Assembly (NCBI GenBank): GCA_023701075.1
Contig: JAMPXQ010000021.1
Location: 1-14,176, forward strand
Direction: 5' to 3'
Length of the DNA: 14,176 nt
Source of the DNA: Candidatus Woesearchaeota archaeon
GTDB lineage: Archaea; Nanobdellota; Nanobdellia; Woesearchaeales; GW2011-AR15
The translations under genes were made by a program, and so were the position numbers. The stretch's first letter is position 1; the number at the start of each line of letters is the position of its first letter. The notes under the pieces were generated by a model. That model ran no database searches. It saw nothing but the letters and a program-made list of their open reading frames with translations, and was not told the origin of the DNA. Positions 8,501 to 13,781 of this stretch are shown one piece after another.

Positions 8501-9006
8501 ATTCCCCTAAAGGAGTAGAGAATACTTTATTCATATCAGCAGACAATAAAGCTGCCATTGGTGAAACTGCACCATTCACAGCATATAATGCAGTATCAGG
8601 TTCACATAGGATACTATCAAGCGGAGCTATAACCCCAAGGATTGCGTCATGCGCAAAACCTGAATACTGCAATGACCTGCATCCAAGGACGTCTGTAGGA
8701 GTGAGCCAGGATGGGAAGACACTCATTATCATTGTTGTGGATGGAAGAAGGCCAGGCTATAGTGAAGGGCTTACACTCACTGAACTAGCGCAGTATCACC
8801 TATATTATGGTTCATATGATGCACTCAATCTGGACGGAGGAGGATCGACGACTCTTGTGATGCAAGGGAAAGGGATATTAAACAGCCCGACTGACCCTCC
8901 AGCTAATGCTGACCCAAAAACCCTAAATAATGAAGGGGTATCATCTGACATCAATGCATATACCGAGAGGACTGTATCAAACCATCTGGGAATATATTCA
9001 AATTGA
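5497..9006 (+). CDS. Multidomain surface hydrolase: 3D domain, GH25 muramidase and NAGPA-type glycosidase
   Basis: 1169 residues. Residues 1-19 are a signal peptide. The N-terminal ectodomain carries two Cys-rich repeats (from Cys174 and Cys212, each CDGxT...CC...GEC). Two membrane helices (about 255-272 and 276-297) are joined by RKRD, predicted cytoplasmic. Residues 310-480 hold a 3D (MltA/RlpA-like) domain with [16 protein letters not shown] (Asp456) and FDVF (Asp471). A Thr/Pro linker (508-535) and a Cys-containing domain of unknown type (545-650) follow. Residues 690-885 are a GH25 muramidase with GIDVSHWE (Asp694), PVLDLED (Asp784, Glu786) and VDLDYF (Asp873/Asp875), so all catalytic acids are present. 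Residues 925-1169 are a NAGPA/DUF2233-type phosphodiester glycosidase with [18 protein letters not shown] and NLDGGGSTT. The enzymes should face outward. Substrate is probably bacterial peptidoglycan (inference). Last gene of the operon, joined to the C39 gene by a 4-nt overlap. Confidence 0.92.
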   Translation: MKKALILMIFILLASFTYAQVVRVELDESYHITKYFAIDDVSQYFFSTGATPYIEDVRVIGISSSQDYSSNPLLNNVAYIDSIKIGEIQVYVNDTLVDDKVINFCNTNGVCEHTLEFSENAFTCSGDCSPENDGLCSPLDDNICDQDCGSYAEGCFEESLIKKCNDICGEKQTCDGTTIMTENGACCSGECVFDDPCKDYFNGTVCNDQEYCDGKTMNLDEGLCCAYGECKTLEIEDRYENLTLYDDVQVQYEDKIFILGILLLILLLAWYIRKRDLFIFILMIVTLVALILCFTASITGNATKEPIGKQPAYITGYYAALDTDFDRWYDNEDTDGNGLYYCQENERKLYPQFYPNKKLKPGEKPSFYAAVKCQGHGFANFNGVIKQCKYYNIQATKEASEPFCVPINQLTRGPTASGTFPMPKRTLACPQELQFGTWIYLDFGQNFWTGCYICEDRGGAIKVNGGVYHFDVFKGMGIEELNRIPMASSAVASVGCGDNKPSSDYYTKNPTPTTPTPTTPTAPTTPQEPTQPQKNPNAANADIPDEILKGEKLGYYYLNPSVKVENEFGLIPYIVKAAKECSGEKYDCVRETIPNHWHIGESCENDEKPSGSIYKFCVAKSSLDEENGKLVPQQILLKFAVDLDGMMDEAIEEPAAVLPTTPIDTGTSNTLDNSCVIKETDLTSLKQKGTLGIDVSHWESSIDWQSVASEGVKFSFNKATEGTTFIDDTLKIYTLGAKDRGILVGHYHFARPTMNSPEDEANFFVNTISPYLKKDGKTLRPVLDLEDGYQLGGEALTAWVNRFMAKVKERTGITPILYTNINYLKNYLPSDISTKYPIWVANYETSQPSYSSWYFWQYSESGSLKGIPYDAVDLDYFRGNLDCLKSNFLLEGTGSAVSQPKPSTSTTTGTQTQAGFEEAFSGITYGKFVTKNPRPLVYFVTKVDLTNPNIKFLVTPGSQLGQRTSGFLASYVSSGMKVAINGDEHLGTSNPKGRAISQGHEYSPKGVENTLFISADNKAAIGETAPFTAYNAVSGSHRILSSGAITPRIASCAKPEYCNDLHPRTSVGVSQDGKTLIIIVVDGRRPGYSEGLTLTELAQYHLYYGSYDALNLDGGGSTTLVMQGKGILNSPTDPPANADPKTLNNEGVSSDINAYTERTVSNHLGIYSN

Positions 9007-9031
9007 CTATATGACCAGACCAACCTAATAT

Positions 9032-9039
9032 TTTAAATA
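9032..9039 (+). promoter_or_regulatory. TATA box of the RPA-like gene
   Basis: TTTAAATA is a strong archaeal TATA element. Its centre is about 45 nt before the ATG at 9081, predicting a 5' leader of roughly 20 nt. That leader contains GGGGTG at 9069-9074, 6 nt before the start, so this gene uses a leader with a Shine-Dalgarno site, unlike the leaderless promoters elsewhere in the window. Confidence 0.7.
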
Positions 9040-9080
9040 CGGACACCTATTCTAATAGCTTAATTTACGGGGTGTAGTTC

Positions 9081-10256
9081 ATGATAAAAGTACCTAAAGA
9101 ATTGATCATCGATAAGATTAAAGAGAAGAGCGGCCTAAATGACCAGCAGATAAAATCAAAGGTCAAAGATAAATTGGACCAGCTTTCCGGCCTGATAAGC
9201 GAGGATGGGGCTCTTCATATCATTGCCAATGAACTTGGTGTCAAGATACTCGATGATTCAAAGCTTCAGATAAAGAATGTGCTCTCAGGCATGAGGAGCG
9301 TCAATATCACTGCAAAGATAGTCAAATTATATGAGACTAGGGAATTTGCAAAAGGCAACATGAAAGGGAAGGTCACTAACCTTCTAATCGGCGATGATAC
9401 TGGTGTCATAAGGCTTGTTGCATGGAATGACAAGGCAGACTTAATCAAGAGCCTAAATGAAGGGGACGTCATAAAAATAGAAGATGCATATTCAAGAGAG
9501 AATATGGGGAAAGCAGAGATCCATCTAGGTGACAAGGCAAAAGTCACTAAAACTGAGGAGAAGATGGAGATAAGGCCTAAGACTGCTGAACGAAAGTCCA
9601 TAAAAGACCTGAAAGAGACCGATGATAATGTAGACATAATGGGAACAATCCTTCAGGTGTTCGATCCAAGGTTCTTTCCAATAGACCCTGAGACAGGAAA
9701 ACGAGTGAGCGAGAAAGAGGACGGGTTTTACTTCAATGACAAGAAGATAGCAACGCCTGATCATTCCTATGTCACGAACATAATCCTTGATGACGGCACC
9801 GAGAATATCCGAGTCGTTCTTTGGAAGAGCCAGACACAGAGGTTGTTTGGCATGAGCCATGACGAGATGATGTCAAACAAGGACATGGGGTTTGAGCAGG
9901 TGAAAAATGACCTTCTTGGAAAGATCGTGAAATTCACAGGAAGGGTGAACAAGAACCAGATGTTTGATCGGATGGAATTCATCGTGCAGCTGGTGGAACC
10001 TAATCCAAATCCTGAAGATGAGATAAAGAGGCTGCAGGCTGAGAATACTCCATCTGAAGCAAAGACAGAGAGCAGACCAGAGCCAAAGGCAGAACTAAAA
10101 CCTGAGCCTAAATCAAAGGCCAAGGAGGACAAGCCAAAGGCTGAGAAGCCAAAAGCGGACAAGCCAAAGGCAAAAGAGGAAAAACCTGCTGCAATCGATG
10201 ACGATGATGAGATAAGCCTTGAAGACATAGAGAGCATCGATGACCTGGATATATAA
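9081..10256 (+). CDS. Archaeal replication protein A-like single-stranded DNA-binding protein
   Basis: 391 residues. It would bind single-stranded DNA during replication and repair. The N-terminus (1-60) is the helical segment common in archaeal RPA proteins, with GLISEDGALHIIANELGV. A first OB fold spans about 68-155 (ITAKIVKLYETREF, VTNLLIGDDTGVIRLVAWN, LNEGDVIKIEDAY). A second OB fold spans about 178-305 (VDIMGTILQVF, VTNIILDDGTENIRVVLW, GKIVKFTGRVNKNQMFDRME). The tail (318-391) is a Lys/Pro/Glu/Ala low-complexity linker ending in an acidic tip (DDDDEISLEDIESIDDLDI), reminiscent of the partner-binding acidic tips of bacterial SSB (analogy). No zinc-finger Cys residues are present. It has its own promoter and looks like a housekeeping gene unrelated to the surface operon. 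Confidence 0.88.
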   Translation: MIKVPKELIIDKIKEKSGLNDQQIKSKVKDKLDQLSGLISEDGALHIIANELGVKILDDSKLQIKNVLSGMRSVNITAKIVKLYETREFAKGNMKGKVTNLLIGDDTGVIRLVAWNDKADLIKSLNEGDVIKIEDAYSRENMGKAEIHLGDKAKVTKTEEKMEIRPKTAERKSIKDLKETDDNVDIMGTILQVFDPRFFPIDPETGKRVSEKEDGFYFNDKKIATPDHSYVTNIILDDGTENIRVVLWKSQTQRLFGMSHDEMMSNKDMGFEQVKNDLLGKIVKFTGRVNKNQMFDRMEFIVQLVEPNPNPEDEIKRLQAENTPSEAKTESRPEPKAELKPEPKSKAKEDKPKAEKPKADKPKAKEEKPAAIDDDDEISLEDIESIDDLDI

Positions 10257-10297
10257 TCAGGTTTGTTCAATACCCTTACGTTGAAGCAATCGATATG

Positions 10298-10305
10298 TTT
10301 TTATA
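10298..10305 (+). promoter_or_regulatory. TATA-like element of the lipoprotein gene
   Basis: TTTTTATA lies with its centre about 26 nt before the ATG at 10328, predicting a leaderless transcript. There is no Shine-Dalgarno sequence between it and the start. Confidence 0.55.
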
Positions 10306-10327
10306 GATAATTCTTCATTAATAGATT

Positions 10328-10606
10328 ATGAAAAAATTTGCATTGTGTTATGTTTTTATCTCAATGGTATTATTGTCATCTTGCTCTCAACAAAATCTAG
10401 AGAAGGATTCATGCCGCACAGATGATGATTGCATAATCAGATTGTCCCATTGCTCATGCTCTTATGTATGTGATACGAAAAAAGAGACATATAAGGATTG
10501 TGATGCTGTATGTGGCACACAAGGACAACCAGATATTCCTCTTCCTCCAGGTCCAGAACCTAAATGCGTATGCCAAGATAATCAATGCATCAGGAACCTG
10601 GATTAA
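10328..10606 (+). CDS. Small Cys-rich putative lipoprotein
   Basis: 92 residues. The N-terminus MKKFALCYVFISMVLLSSCS is a lipoprotein-like signal peptide with lipobox LSSC (Cys19), predicting lipid attachment at the outer membrane face (inference; archaeal lipobox processing is known mainly by analogy). The mature part has nine further Cys residues in short motifs (DSCRTDDDCI, HCSCSYVC, KDCDAVC, KCVCQDNQC), suggesting a compact disulfide-bonded domain. A Pro-rich stretch (PDIPLPPGPEP) separates the last group. The pattern CxxDxDC...CxCxxNxC is seen in many small secreted prokaryotic proteins without known function. The TATA-like element in front and the lack of close + strand neighbours indicate a single-gene transcript. 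Confidence 0.75.
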   Translation: MKKFALCYVFISMVLLSSCSQQNLEKDSCRTDDDCIIRLSHCSCSYVCDTKKETYKDCDAVCGTQGQPDIPLPPGPEPKCVCQDNQCIRNLD

Positions 10607-10711
10607 TAATCAAATGCAGTTACATTCCTTTGCTCTTCAAAACCTGACACTTCGTGAGAACATAATCTTAGATATCTGAATAAGGAGATGTCAATTATAT
10701 ATCATATCAAT

Positions 10712-10727
10712 AAAAAAATGAAAAAAG
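10712..10727 (-). terminator. Oligo-T terminator after the phasin-like gene
   Basis: On the minus strand the bases just after the phasin-like stop contain two T runs (T6 then T7, separated by CA), seen as A runs on the + strand at 10712-10718 and 10721-10726. Oligo-T tracts of this length are typical archaeal terminators. It would end the UbiB/phasin-like transcript. Confidence 0.6.
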
Positions 10728-10732
10728 GATAA

Positions 10733-11020
10733 TTATCTTTTCTTCTTCTTTGCAAGAGCGTCTATCTTCTTCTCTAGCCTATCCAGGTCCTTCTTTGTGA
10801 CGAAGTTTGAACTGAGCTTCTTTGAATGCTGCTCTATCTTCTTCTCCAGCTTCACTGAAGCTTCCTTGCCGTTCTTGATGAGACTTGCGACCAATTTCCT
10901 TCCTTCTTTTGTGTTCTCATCCACCTTCAGCTCTTTGACCAGTTTTTGGACTTCTTCTTTTGTGATATCCACAATGCCAAGACCAAGCTGGAATGCCCTA
11001 ATTATCATCTTTTCTGCCAT
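10733..11020 (-). CDS. Phasin-like coiled-coil protein
   Basis: 95 residues from the ATG at 11020 (MAEKMIIRAFQLGLGIVDIT). AGGTGAT at 11025-11031 on the minus strand lies a few bases upstream and fits this start better than GTG 11029 or ATG 11026, which fall inside the site. The short N-terminal helix is followed by Lys/Glu-rich amphipathic helices, ending in a predicted coiled coil (FVTKKDLDRLEKKIDALAKK). This layout matches the phasin/PhaF-like family, whose members in this context are not necessarily linked to polyhydroxyalkanoate. It lies 14 nt after the UbiB-like kinase gene and is surely co-transcribed; a functional link to the kinase at the membrane is inferred. Confidence 0.75.
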   Translation of the reverse strand: MAEKMIIRAFQLGLGIVDITKEEVQKLVKELKVDENTKEGRKLVASLIKNGKEASVKLEKKIEQHSKKLSSNFVTKKDLDRLEKKIDALAKKKKR

Positions 11021-11034
11021 ATTCATCACCTATA

Positions 11035-12669
11035 CTATCTCTTGTCTTTATCCTTTATAAAAATTACCATCAATGCTGTTCCAAGGAAGAGGGATATGAG
11101 AAAACCTAAGAATGCCAATGGATAGCCGAACAATTCATACCGGCTGCCTGCGAATGTCATGACTGCTGAGCCTATGAATACAAGGCCTGCAAGCACTGAG
11201 AGGGCTTTCTTATCTGAACTCATCTGCATAGTCCTTTCTATCTCCCTTATCTCTGCACTCTCAATCTTCACTGATATCTCGCCTTTCTCAATCTTATCCA
11301 CTATCTGCTCAGCGCGCTGCGGGAGATTCTCAAGCAGGTCACTTATGAGCATCGTATCTTTCTTTAGCTCTGCCTCTATGCTCTGAGGGCCGAACCTCTT
11401 CAGTATTATCTTATTCAGTATAGGCTTCACTTCTCTTGTTATGTTGAAATCAGGATCGTATTCACAGGCTGTGCCTTCTGTTGTCAGGAGGCCTTTTGCG
11501 ACAAGGACTATATCTGCAGGGACTTCTATATGGTATTTTGCAGCAATCTTGAGCAGCTCATATATCATGGATGTGAAACGCATCTCCTTGAACGATGAGC
11601 CATACCAGCTGTTCATTATGTACTCCGCTTCTTCCCTGAATGAATCTACGTCTGAATCTATCGTAGTCTTTGAGAAATTCAGGAAATACCTAACTGTCCC
11701 TTTCACATCCTTATTCATCAGGGAGATAAGGGCTTTTAGAAGCTCGTTTTGGAACTGAGGCGTGATATAGCCGACTATGCCAAAATCTATGAAATAGAGC
11801 TTCTTGTCCTTTGACACTATGACATTTGCAGGGTGAGGGTCGCCATGCAGGAAACCTAATTCAAATACCTGATATAGTATGGCCTCAAAACCTATCAAAG
11901 CCACTTTCTTTTTGTCCATCCCAAGTTTTAATACACCTTCCTTATCCCTAAGGCTGCAGCCATCTATGAACTCCATCACTATGATTTTTGATTTTGTGTA
12001 ATCGACATATGCTTTTGGTATCCCTACAGTCTTCCAGGTGCTGAAATATTCATGGAACTTCTTCTGGTTGCGCATCTCATACCTAAAATCCAGTTCCCTC
12101 TCTGTATAATCCTTGAATTCCTTCACAATCATTATTGGATTTAAGCTCTTGAACTGAGGATGCTTATCAAGCTCTTTTGCGACATATTCCATTATGTCGA
12201 TATCAGCTTCCATTATTTTCCTAATGCCGGGCTTCTGAACCTTTATCACTACTTTCTTCCCTTTTAACGTAGCCAAGTGGACCTGGGATATCGATGCTGT
12301 AGAAAGAGGTTTTTTCTCTATGCTCTTGAGATCCTTACTCAATACGCCTAATTCACTATCTATGACTTTCTTTATCTGGTCATAAGAGATCGGCTGGACT
12401 GAATCTTGGAGCTTCTTTAGCTCTTCACAATATTCGTGAGGGACGAGGTCGCTCCTTATTGACAATAACTGGCCCAGTTTTATGTATGTAGGGCCTAACT
12501 TCTCAAAGAGCTCTCTTAGTTCTATAGGAGAGATGAGCTTGGCTTCTGAATTCTTCTTCTTATGAATCCTATCGATGAGGAAATGATAGCCCTCTTCACT
12601 TAGGATCCTGAAAATCTCTTCTAGCCTCTCAATATCCCTTATGTCTTTTTTCAGCGAGAGAAGATTCAT
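11035..12669 (-). CDS. ABC1/UbiB-family atypical protein kinase-like ATPase
   Basis: 544 residues from ATG 12669; a TTG at 12672 is less likely. Diagnostic motifs are all present: KLGQ (Lys64-Gln67) in the N-terminal extension, the STASISQVH loop (123-131), candidate ATP-site Lys143 in VVIKVQKPG, ELD (192-194, the ExD motif), HGDPHPAN (275-282) and DFG (295-297). The C-terminal 58 residues contain two hydrophobic helices (VLAGLVFIGSAVMTFAG and YPLAFLGFLISLFLGTALMV) that anchor it in the membrane. Family members support isoprenoid-quinone synthesis in bacteria and mitochondria or lipid homeostasis elsewhere; the archaeal substrate is unknown. No quinone gene is visible nearby. It heads a two-gene unit with the phasin-like gene and has its own leaderless-type promoter. 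Confidence 0.92.
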   Translation of the reverse strand: MNLLSLKKDIRDIERLEEIFRILSEEGYHFLIDRIHKKKNSEAKLISPIELRELFEKLGPTYIKLGQLLSIRSDLVPHEYCEELKKLQDSVQPISYDQIKKVIDSELGVLSKDLKSIEKKPLSTASISQVHLATLKGKKVVIKVQKPGIRKIMEADIDIMEYVAKELDKHPQFKSLNPIMIVKEFKDYTERELDFRYEMRNQKKFHEYFSTWKTVGIPKAYVDYTKSKIIVMEFIDGCSLRDKEGVLKLGMDKKKVALIGFEAILYQVFELGFLHGDPHPANVIVSKDKKLYFIDFGIVGYITPQFQNELLKALISLMNKDVKGTVRYFLNFSKTTIDSDVDSFREEAEYIMNSWYGSSFKEMRFTSMIYELLKIAAKYHIEVPADIVLVAKGLLTTEGTACEYDPDFNITREVKPILNKIILKRFGPQSIEAELKKDTMLISDLLENLPQRAEQIVDKIEKGEISVKIESAEIREIERTMQMSSDKKALSVLAGLVFIGSAVMTFAGSRYELFGYPLAFLGFLISLFLGTALMVIFIKDKDKR

Positions 12670-12692
12670 CAACTATAAAATCGGGATTTGGG

Positions 12693-12702
12693 ATTTAAAT
12701 AT
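12693..12702 (-). promoter_or_regulatory. TATA box of the UbiB-like gene
   Basis: On the minus strand ATATTTAAAT is centred about 28 nt before the ATG at 12669, predicting a leaderless or nearly leaderless mRNA. No Shine-Dalgarno sequence precedes the start. Confidence 0.6.
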
Positions 12703-12714
12703 GTTTCTAGATGC

Positions 12715-12939
12715 TTATTTCTTCTTCCTTTGATAATATGACAATCCGAAGTACAGCAGGGAGAATACAGCCATCGTGATGAACATAGGGAGGTATAATA
12801 TCTCACATTCATAGCCGCCTATAGGCTCTCCATTTGCAGTGTCTTTGCCATCCCAAAGATAGCAGGACTGGTTGAAGTAGAACAGCATGAATATCAGGAG
12901 GATAACAGAAAGCCAGATGATGATGTGTTTCTTGTCCAT
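12715..12939 (-). CDS. Small two-helix membrane protein
   Basis: 74 residues. The order is a short basic N-terminus (MDKKH), helix 1 (IIIWLSVILLIFMLFYF), an external loop of about 25 residues with two Cys (SCYLWDG and YECEIL), helix 2 (LPMFITMAVFSLLYFGLSYY) and a basic C-terminus (QRKKK). Positive charges at both ends predict both termini inside. The two loop Cys could form a disulfide. No family is recognised. It resembles the next small membrane protein (12991-13293) in layout but not clearly in sequence. It has its own TATA-like element, and the kinase gene downstream also has its own, so it may be transcribed separately. Confidence 0.65.
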   Translation of the reverse strand: MDKKHIIIWLSVILLIFMLFYFNQSCYLWDGKDTANGEPIGGYECEILYLPMFITMAVFSLLYFGLSYYQRKKK

Positions 12940-12963
12940 TAGAAGGATAATTGATGTCTTAGG

Positions 12964-12971
12964 TTATATTT
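12964..12971 (-). promoter_or_regulatory. TATA-like element of the small membrane protein gene
   Basis: On the minus strand AAATATAA is centred about 28 nt before the ATG at 12939, again the leaderless spacing. Confidence 0.5.
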
Positions 12972-12990
12972 CTTTTGATTATGTCTTAAG

Positions 12991-13293
12991 TTATCTCTTC
13001 TCGTTCTTCAATCTTAGGTAATCCACAACTGAATATACTATATAGACAAATATCCCTGGTGTAAGCAGAATCAGCCAGAATGTGAGAACATTCATCATGG
13101 TATAACAGCCGCAGTGCGGGATGTTCATAATAGGGACAAGGAAACTATAATCAAAACATTCTTGAATAACTGACAGGCACTTGTATTTTATGCTGGAAAA
13201 CAGCACGTATAGGATGATGTACCAGACAAGTGTTATGCCTGCAGCGAGGATGACCTTGAATCGGTGAGGTTTTAGTGACTGTTTTAGTGACAT
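12991..13293 (-). CDS. Small two-helix membrane protein with Cys-containing loop
   Basis: 100 residues. A basic N-terminus (MSLKQSLKPHRFK) leads into helix 1 (VILAAGITLVWYIILYVLF). A loop of about 35 residues follows with four Cys (YKCLSVIQEC, HCGC). Helix 2 is VLTFWLILLTPGIFVYIVYS, and the tail is basic (LRLKNEKR). Predicted topology is both ends inside with the Cys loop outside, as in the neighbouring 74-residue protein. No family is recognised. A TATA-like element lies about 31 nt upstream. Roughly 50 nt separate it from the next gene on the same strand, which has its own TATA-like element. Confidence 0.65.
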   Translation of the reverse strand: MSLKQSLKPHRFKVILAAGITLVWYIILYVLFSSIKYKCLSVIQECFDYSFLVPIMNIPHCGCYTMMNVLTFWLILLTPGIFVYIVYSVVDYLRLKNEKR

Positions 13294-13320
13294 GTTATGA
13301 GATTATTGGGTGGGGGGAGG

Positions 13321-13327
13321 ATATAAA
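13321..13327 (-). promoter_or_regulatory. TATA-like element of the 100-residue membrane protein gene
   Basis: On the minus strand TTTATAT is centred about 31 nt before the ATG at 13293, predicting a very short leader. Between it and the start is a C-rich stretch (CCTCCCCCCACCC) with no Shine-Dalgarno site. Confidence 0.5.
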
Positions 13328-13459
13328 TGTTTTGAGGTGGGGTGGATAGGTAATCTTCCCTCGCAAATTTGCCTCCTGCCAGAACCGAGCACGAACGGGA
13401 GGAGACTGTATAGGCTCCGACTCGGAGAGCGGAGGCGTATGACGCAGGAGTCAGTTCCG

Positions 13460-13475
13460 TAGATGTTAACATCTA
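13460..13475. repeat. Perfect 16-bp palindrome
   Basis: TAGATGTTAACATCTA is its own reverse complement. It is directly followed by the GCAC-GAA-GTGC hairpin. It could be a protein-binding site or an RNA stem. Confidence 0.8.
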
Positions 13476-13597
13476 GCACGAAGTGCCATAAAAAGAGGTT
13501 TTTCCCGTTAAATCGAAGCCGAAGGCTCTTAGATAAATACGTCGAGGGGGGAGTTCAGTAGAGAGAGCTCGAGAGACGCTTCTTTTGATTAGGGATA

Positions 13598-13607
13598 TTT
13601 ATAAATA
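13598..13607 (+). promoter_or_regulatory. TATA box of the ribbon-helix-helix operon
   Basis: TTTATAAATA is a strong TATA element about 36 nt before ATG 13638, predicting a start near 13627. It lies within the larger symmetric sequence ATATTTATAAATAT (13595-13608), so it could also direct transcription leftward on the minus strand. Confidence 0.65.
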
Positions 13608-13620
13608 TGTGCACATATTT
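13603..13620. promoter_or_regulatory. Perfect 18-bp palindrome, probable operator
   Basis: AAATATGTGCACATATTT is a perfect inverted repeat overlapping the 3' part of the TATA box and ending just before the predicted transcription start. A repressor bound here would block promoter access. The next gene encodes a ribbon-helix-helix protein, a family that commonly binds such palindromes and represses its own operon (established for the family; inferred here). Confidence 0.65.
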
Positions 13621-13637
13621 GTTAGTTTGGGGATTTA

Positions 13638-13781
13638 ATGAATTCAAAAAATATCACTTTAAAAGTAAATACACAATTATATGAAGCATACAGAATCTAT
13701 TGTAGAAAAGAAGGAATTATTACATCAAGACAATTTGAAAAACTAATGGAAAAGGAACTTGAAGAAAATGGAAAAAAGTAA
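13638..13781 (+). CDS. Ribbon-helix-helix (CopG/Arc-type) small DNA-binding protein
   Basis: 47 residues. The fold is visible: a beta strand (NITLKVNTQL) that would enter the DNA major groove, helix 1 (YEAYRIYCRKEG), a turn (IITS) and helix 2 (RQFEKLMEKELEENGKK). This is close to the minimal RHH size. GGGGAT at 13629-13634 may serve as ribosome-binding site. It overlaps the next gene by 14 nt, the arrangement common in toxin-antitoxin pairs with the antitoxin first. Codon use is strongly A/T-biased (AAA, GAA, ATT, TTA) and unlike the genes to the left, indicating recent acquisition. The palindrome before it is a likely self-regulatory operator. It could instead be a plasmid or virus-type regulator. 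Confidence 0.7.
   Translation: MNSKNITLKVNTQLYEAYRIYCRKEGIITSRQFEKLMEKELEENGKK

Larger units (their letters stand above)
13294..13637. other. Gene-free, GC-rich stretch with many inverted repeats; possible structured RNA
   Basis: No convincing gene lies here. Visible elements are the palindrome GCAAATTTGC (13363-13372), CCTCC/GGAGG arms (13372-13376, 13398-13402), CTCCGA/TCGGAG (13415-13427), a perfect 16-bp palindrome (13460-13475), GCAC-GAA-GTGC (13476-13486), AAAAA-GAGG-TTTTT (13490-13503), AGCC-GAA-GGCT (13517-13527), GAGTTC/GAGCTC (13551-13570) nested in CGTC/GACG (13540-13578), and the palindromes before the last gene pair. High GC and dense hairpins in an AT-rich genome fit a structured RNA. 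I find no match to tRNA, 5S rRNA, SRP RNA or RNase P signatures. A mobile-element remnant is the main alternative. Confidence 0.4.

Noticed and set aside
9767..10270. 167-residue minus-strand open frame with Ser/Phe/Gly repeats
   Set aside because: It is antisense to the Lys/Pro/Glu-rich tail and OB fold of the RPA-like gene; the repeats simply mirror that low-complexity region.
10464..10679. 71-residue + strand frame overlapping the Cys-rich lipoprotein gene
   Set aside because: Most of it overlaps the lipoprotein in another frame. The lipoprotein has a signal peptide, a Cys pattern and a well-placed TATA element, while this frame has none.
13284..13472. 62-residue minus-strand open frame over the GC-rich stretch
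   Set aside because: It overlaps the start of the 100-residue membrane protein and runs through several inverted repeats. Its Ser/Ala/Pro-rich product looks like translation of a structured or repeated element.
13371..13580. Possible tRNA, 5S rRNA, SRP RNA or RNase P RNA
   Set aside because: I looked for the T-arm GGTTCGAATCC pattern, 5S core, SRP helix 8 loop and RNase P conserved blocks on both strands and found none that fit.
13371..13580. CRISPR array
   Set aside because: The only repeated word is AGCACGAA (13388-13395 and 13475-13482). There are no regularly spaced identical repeats.
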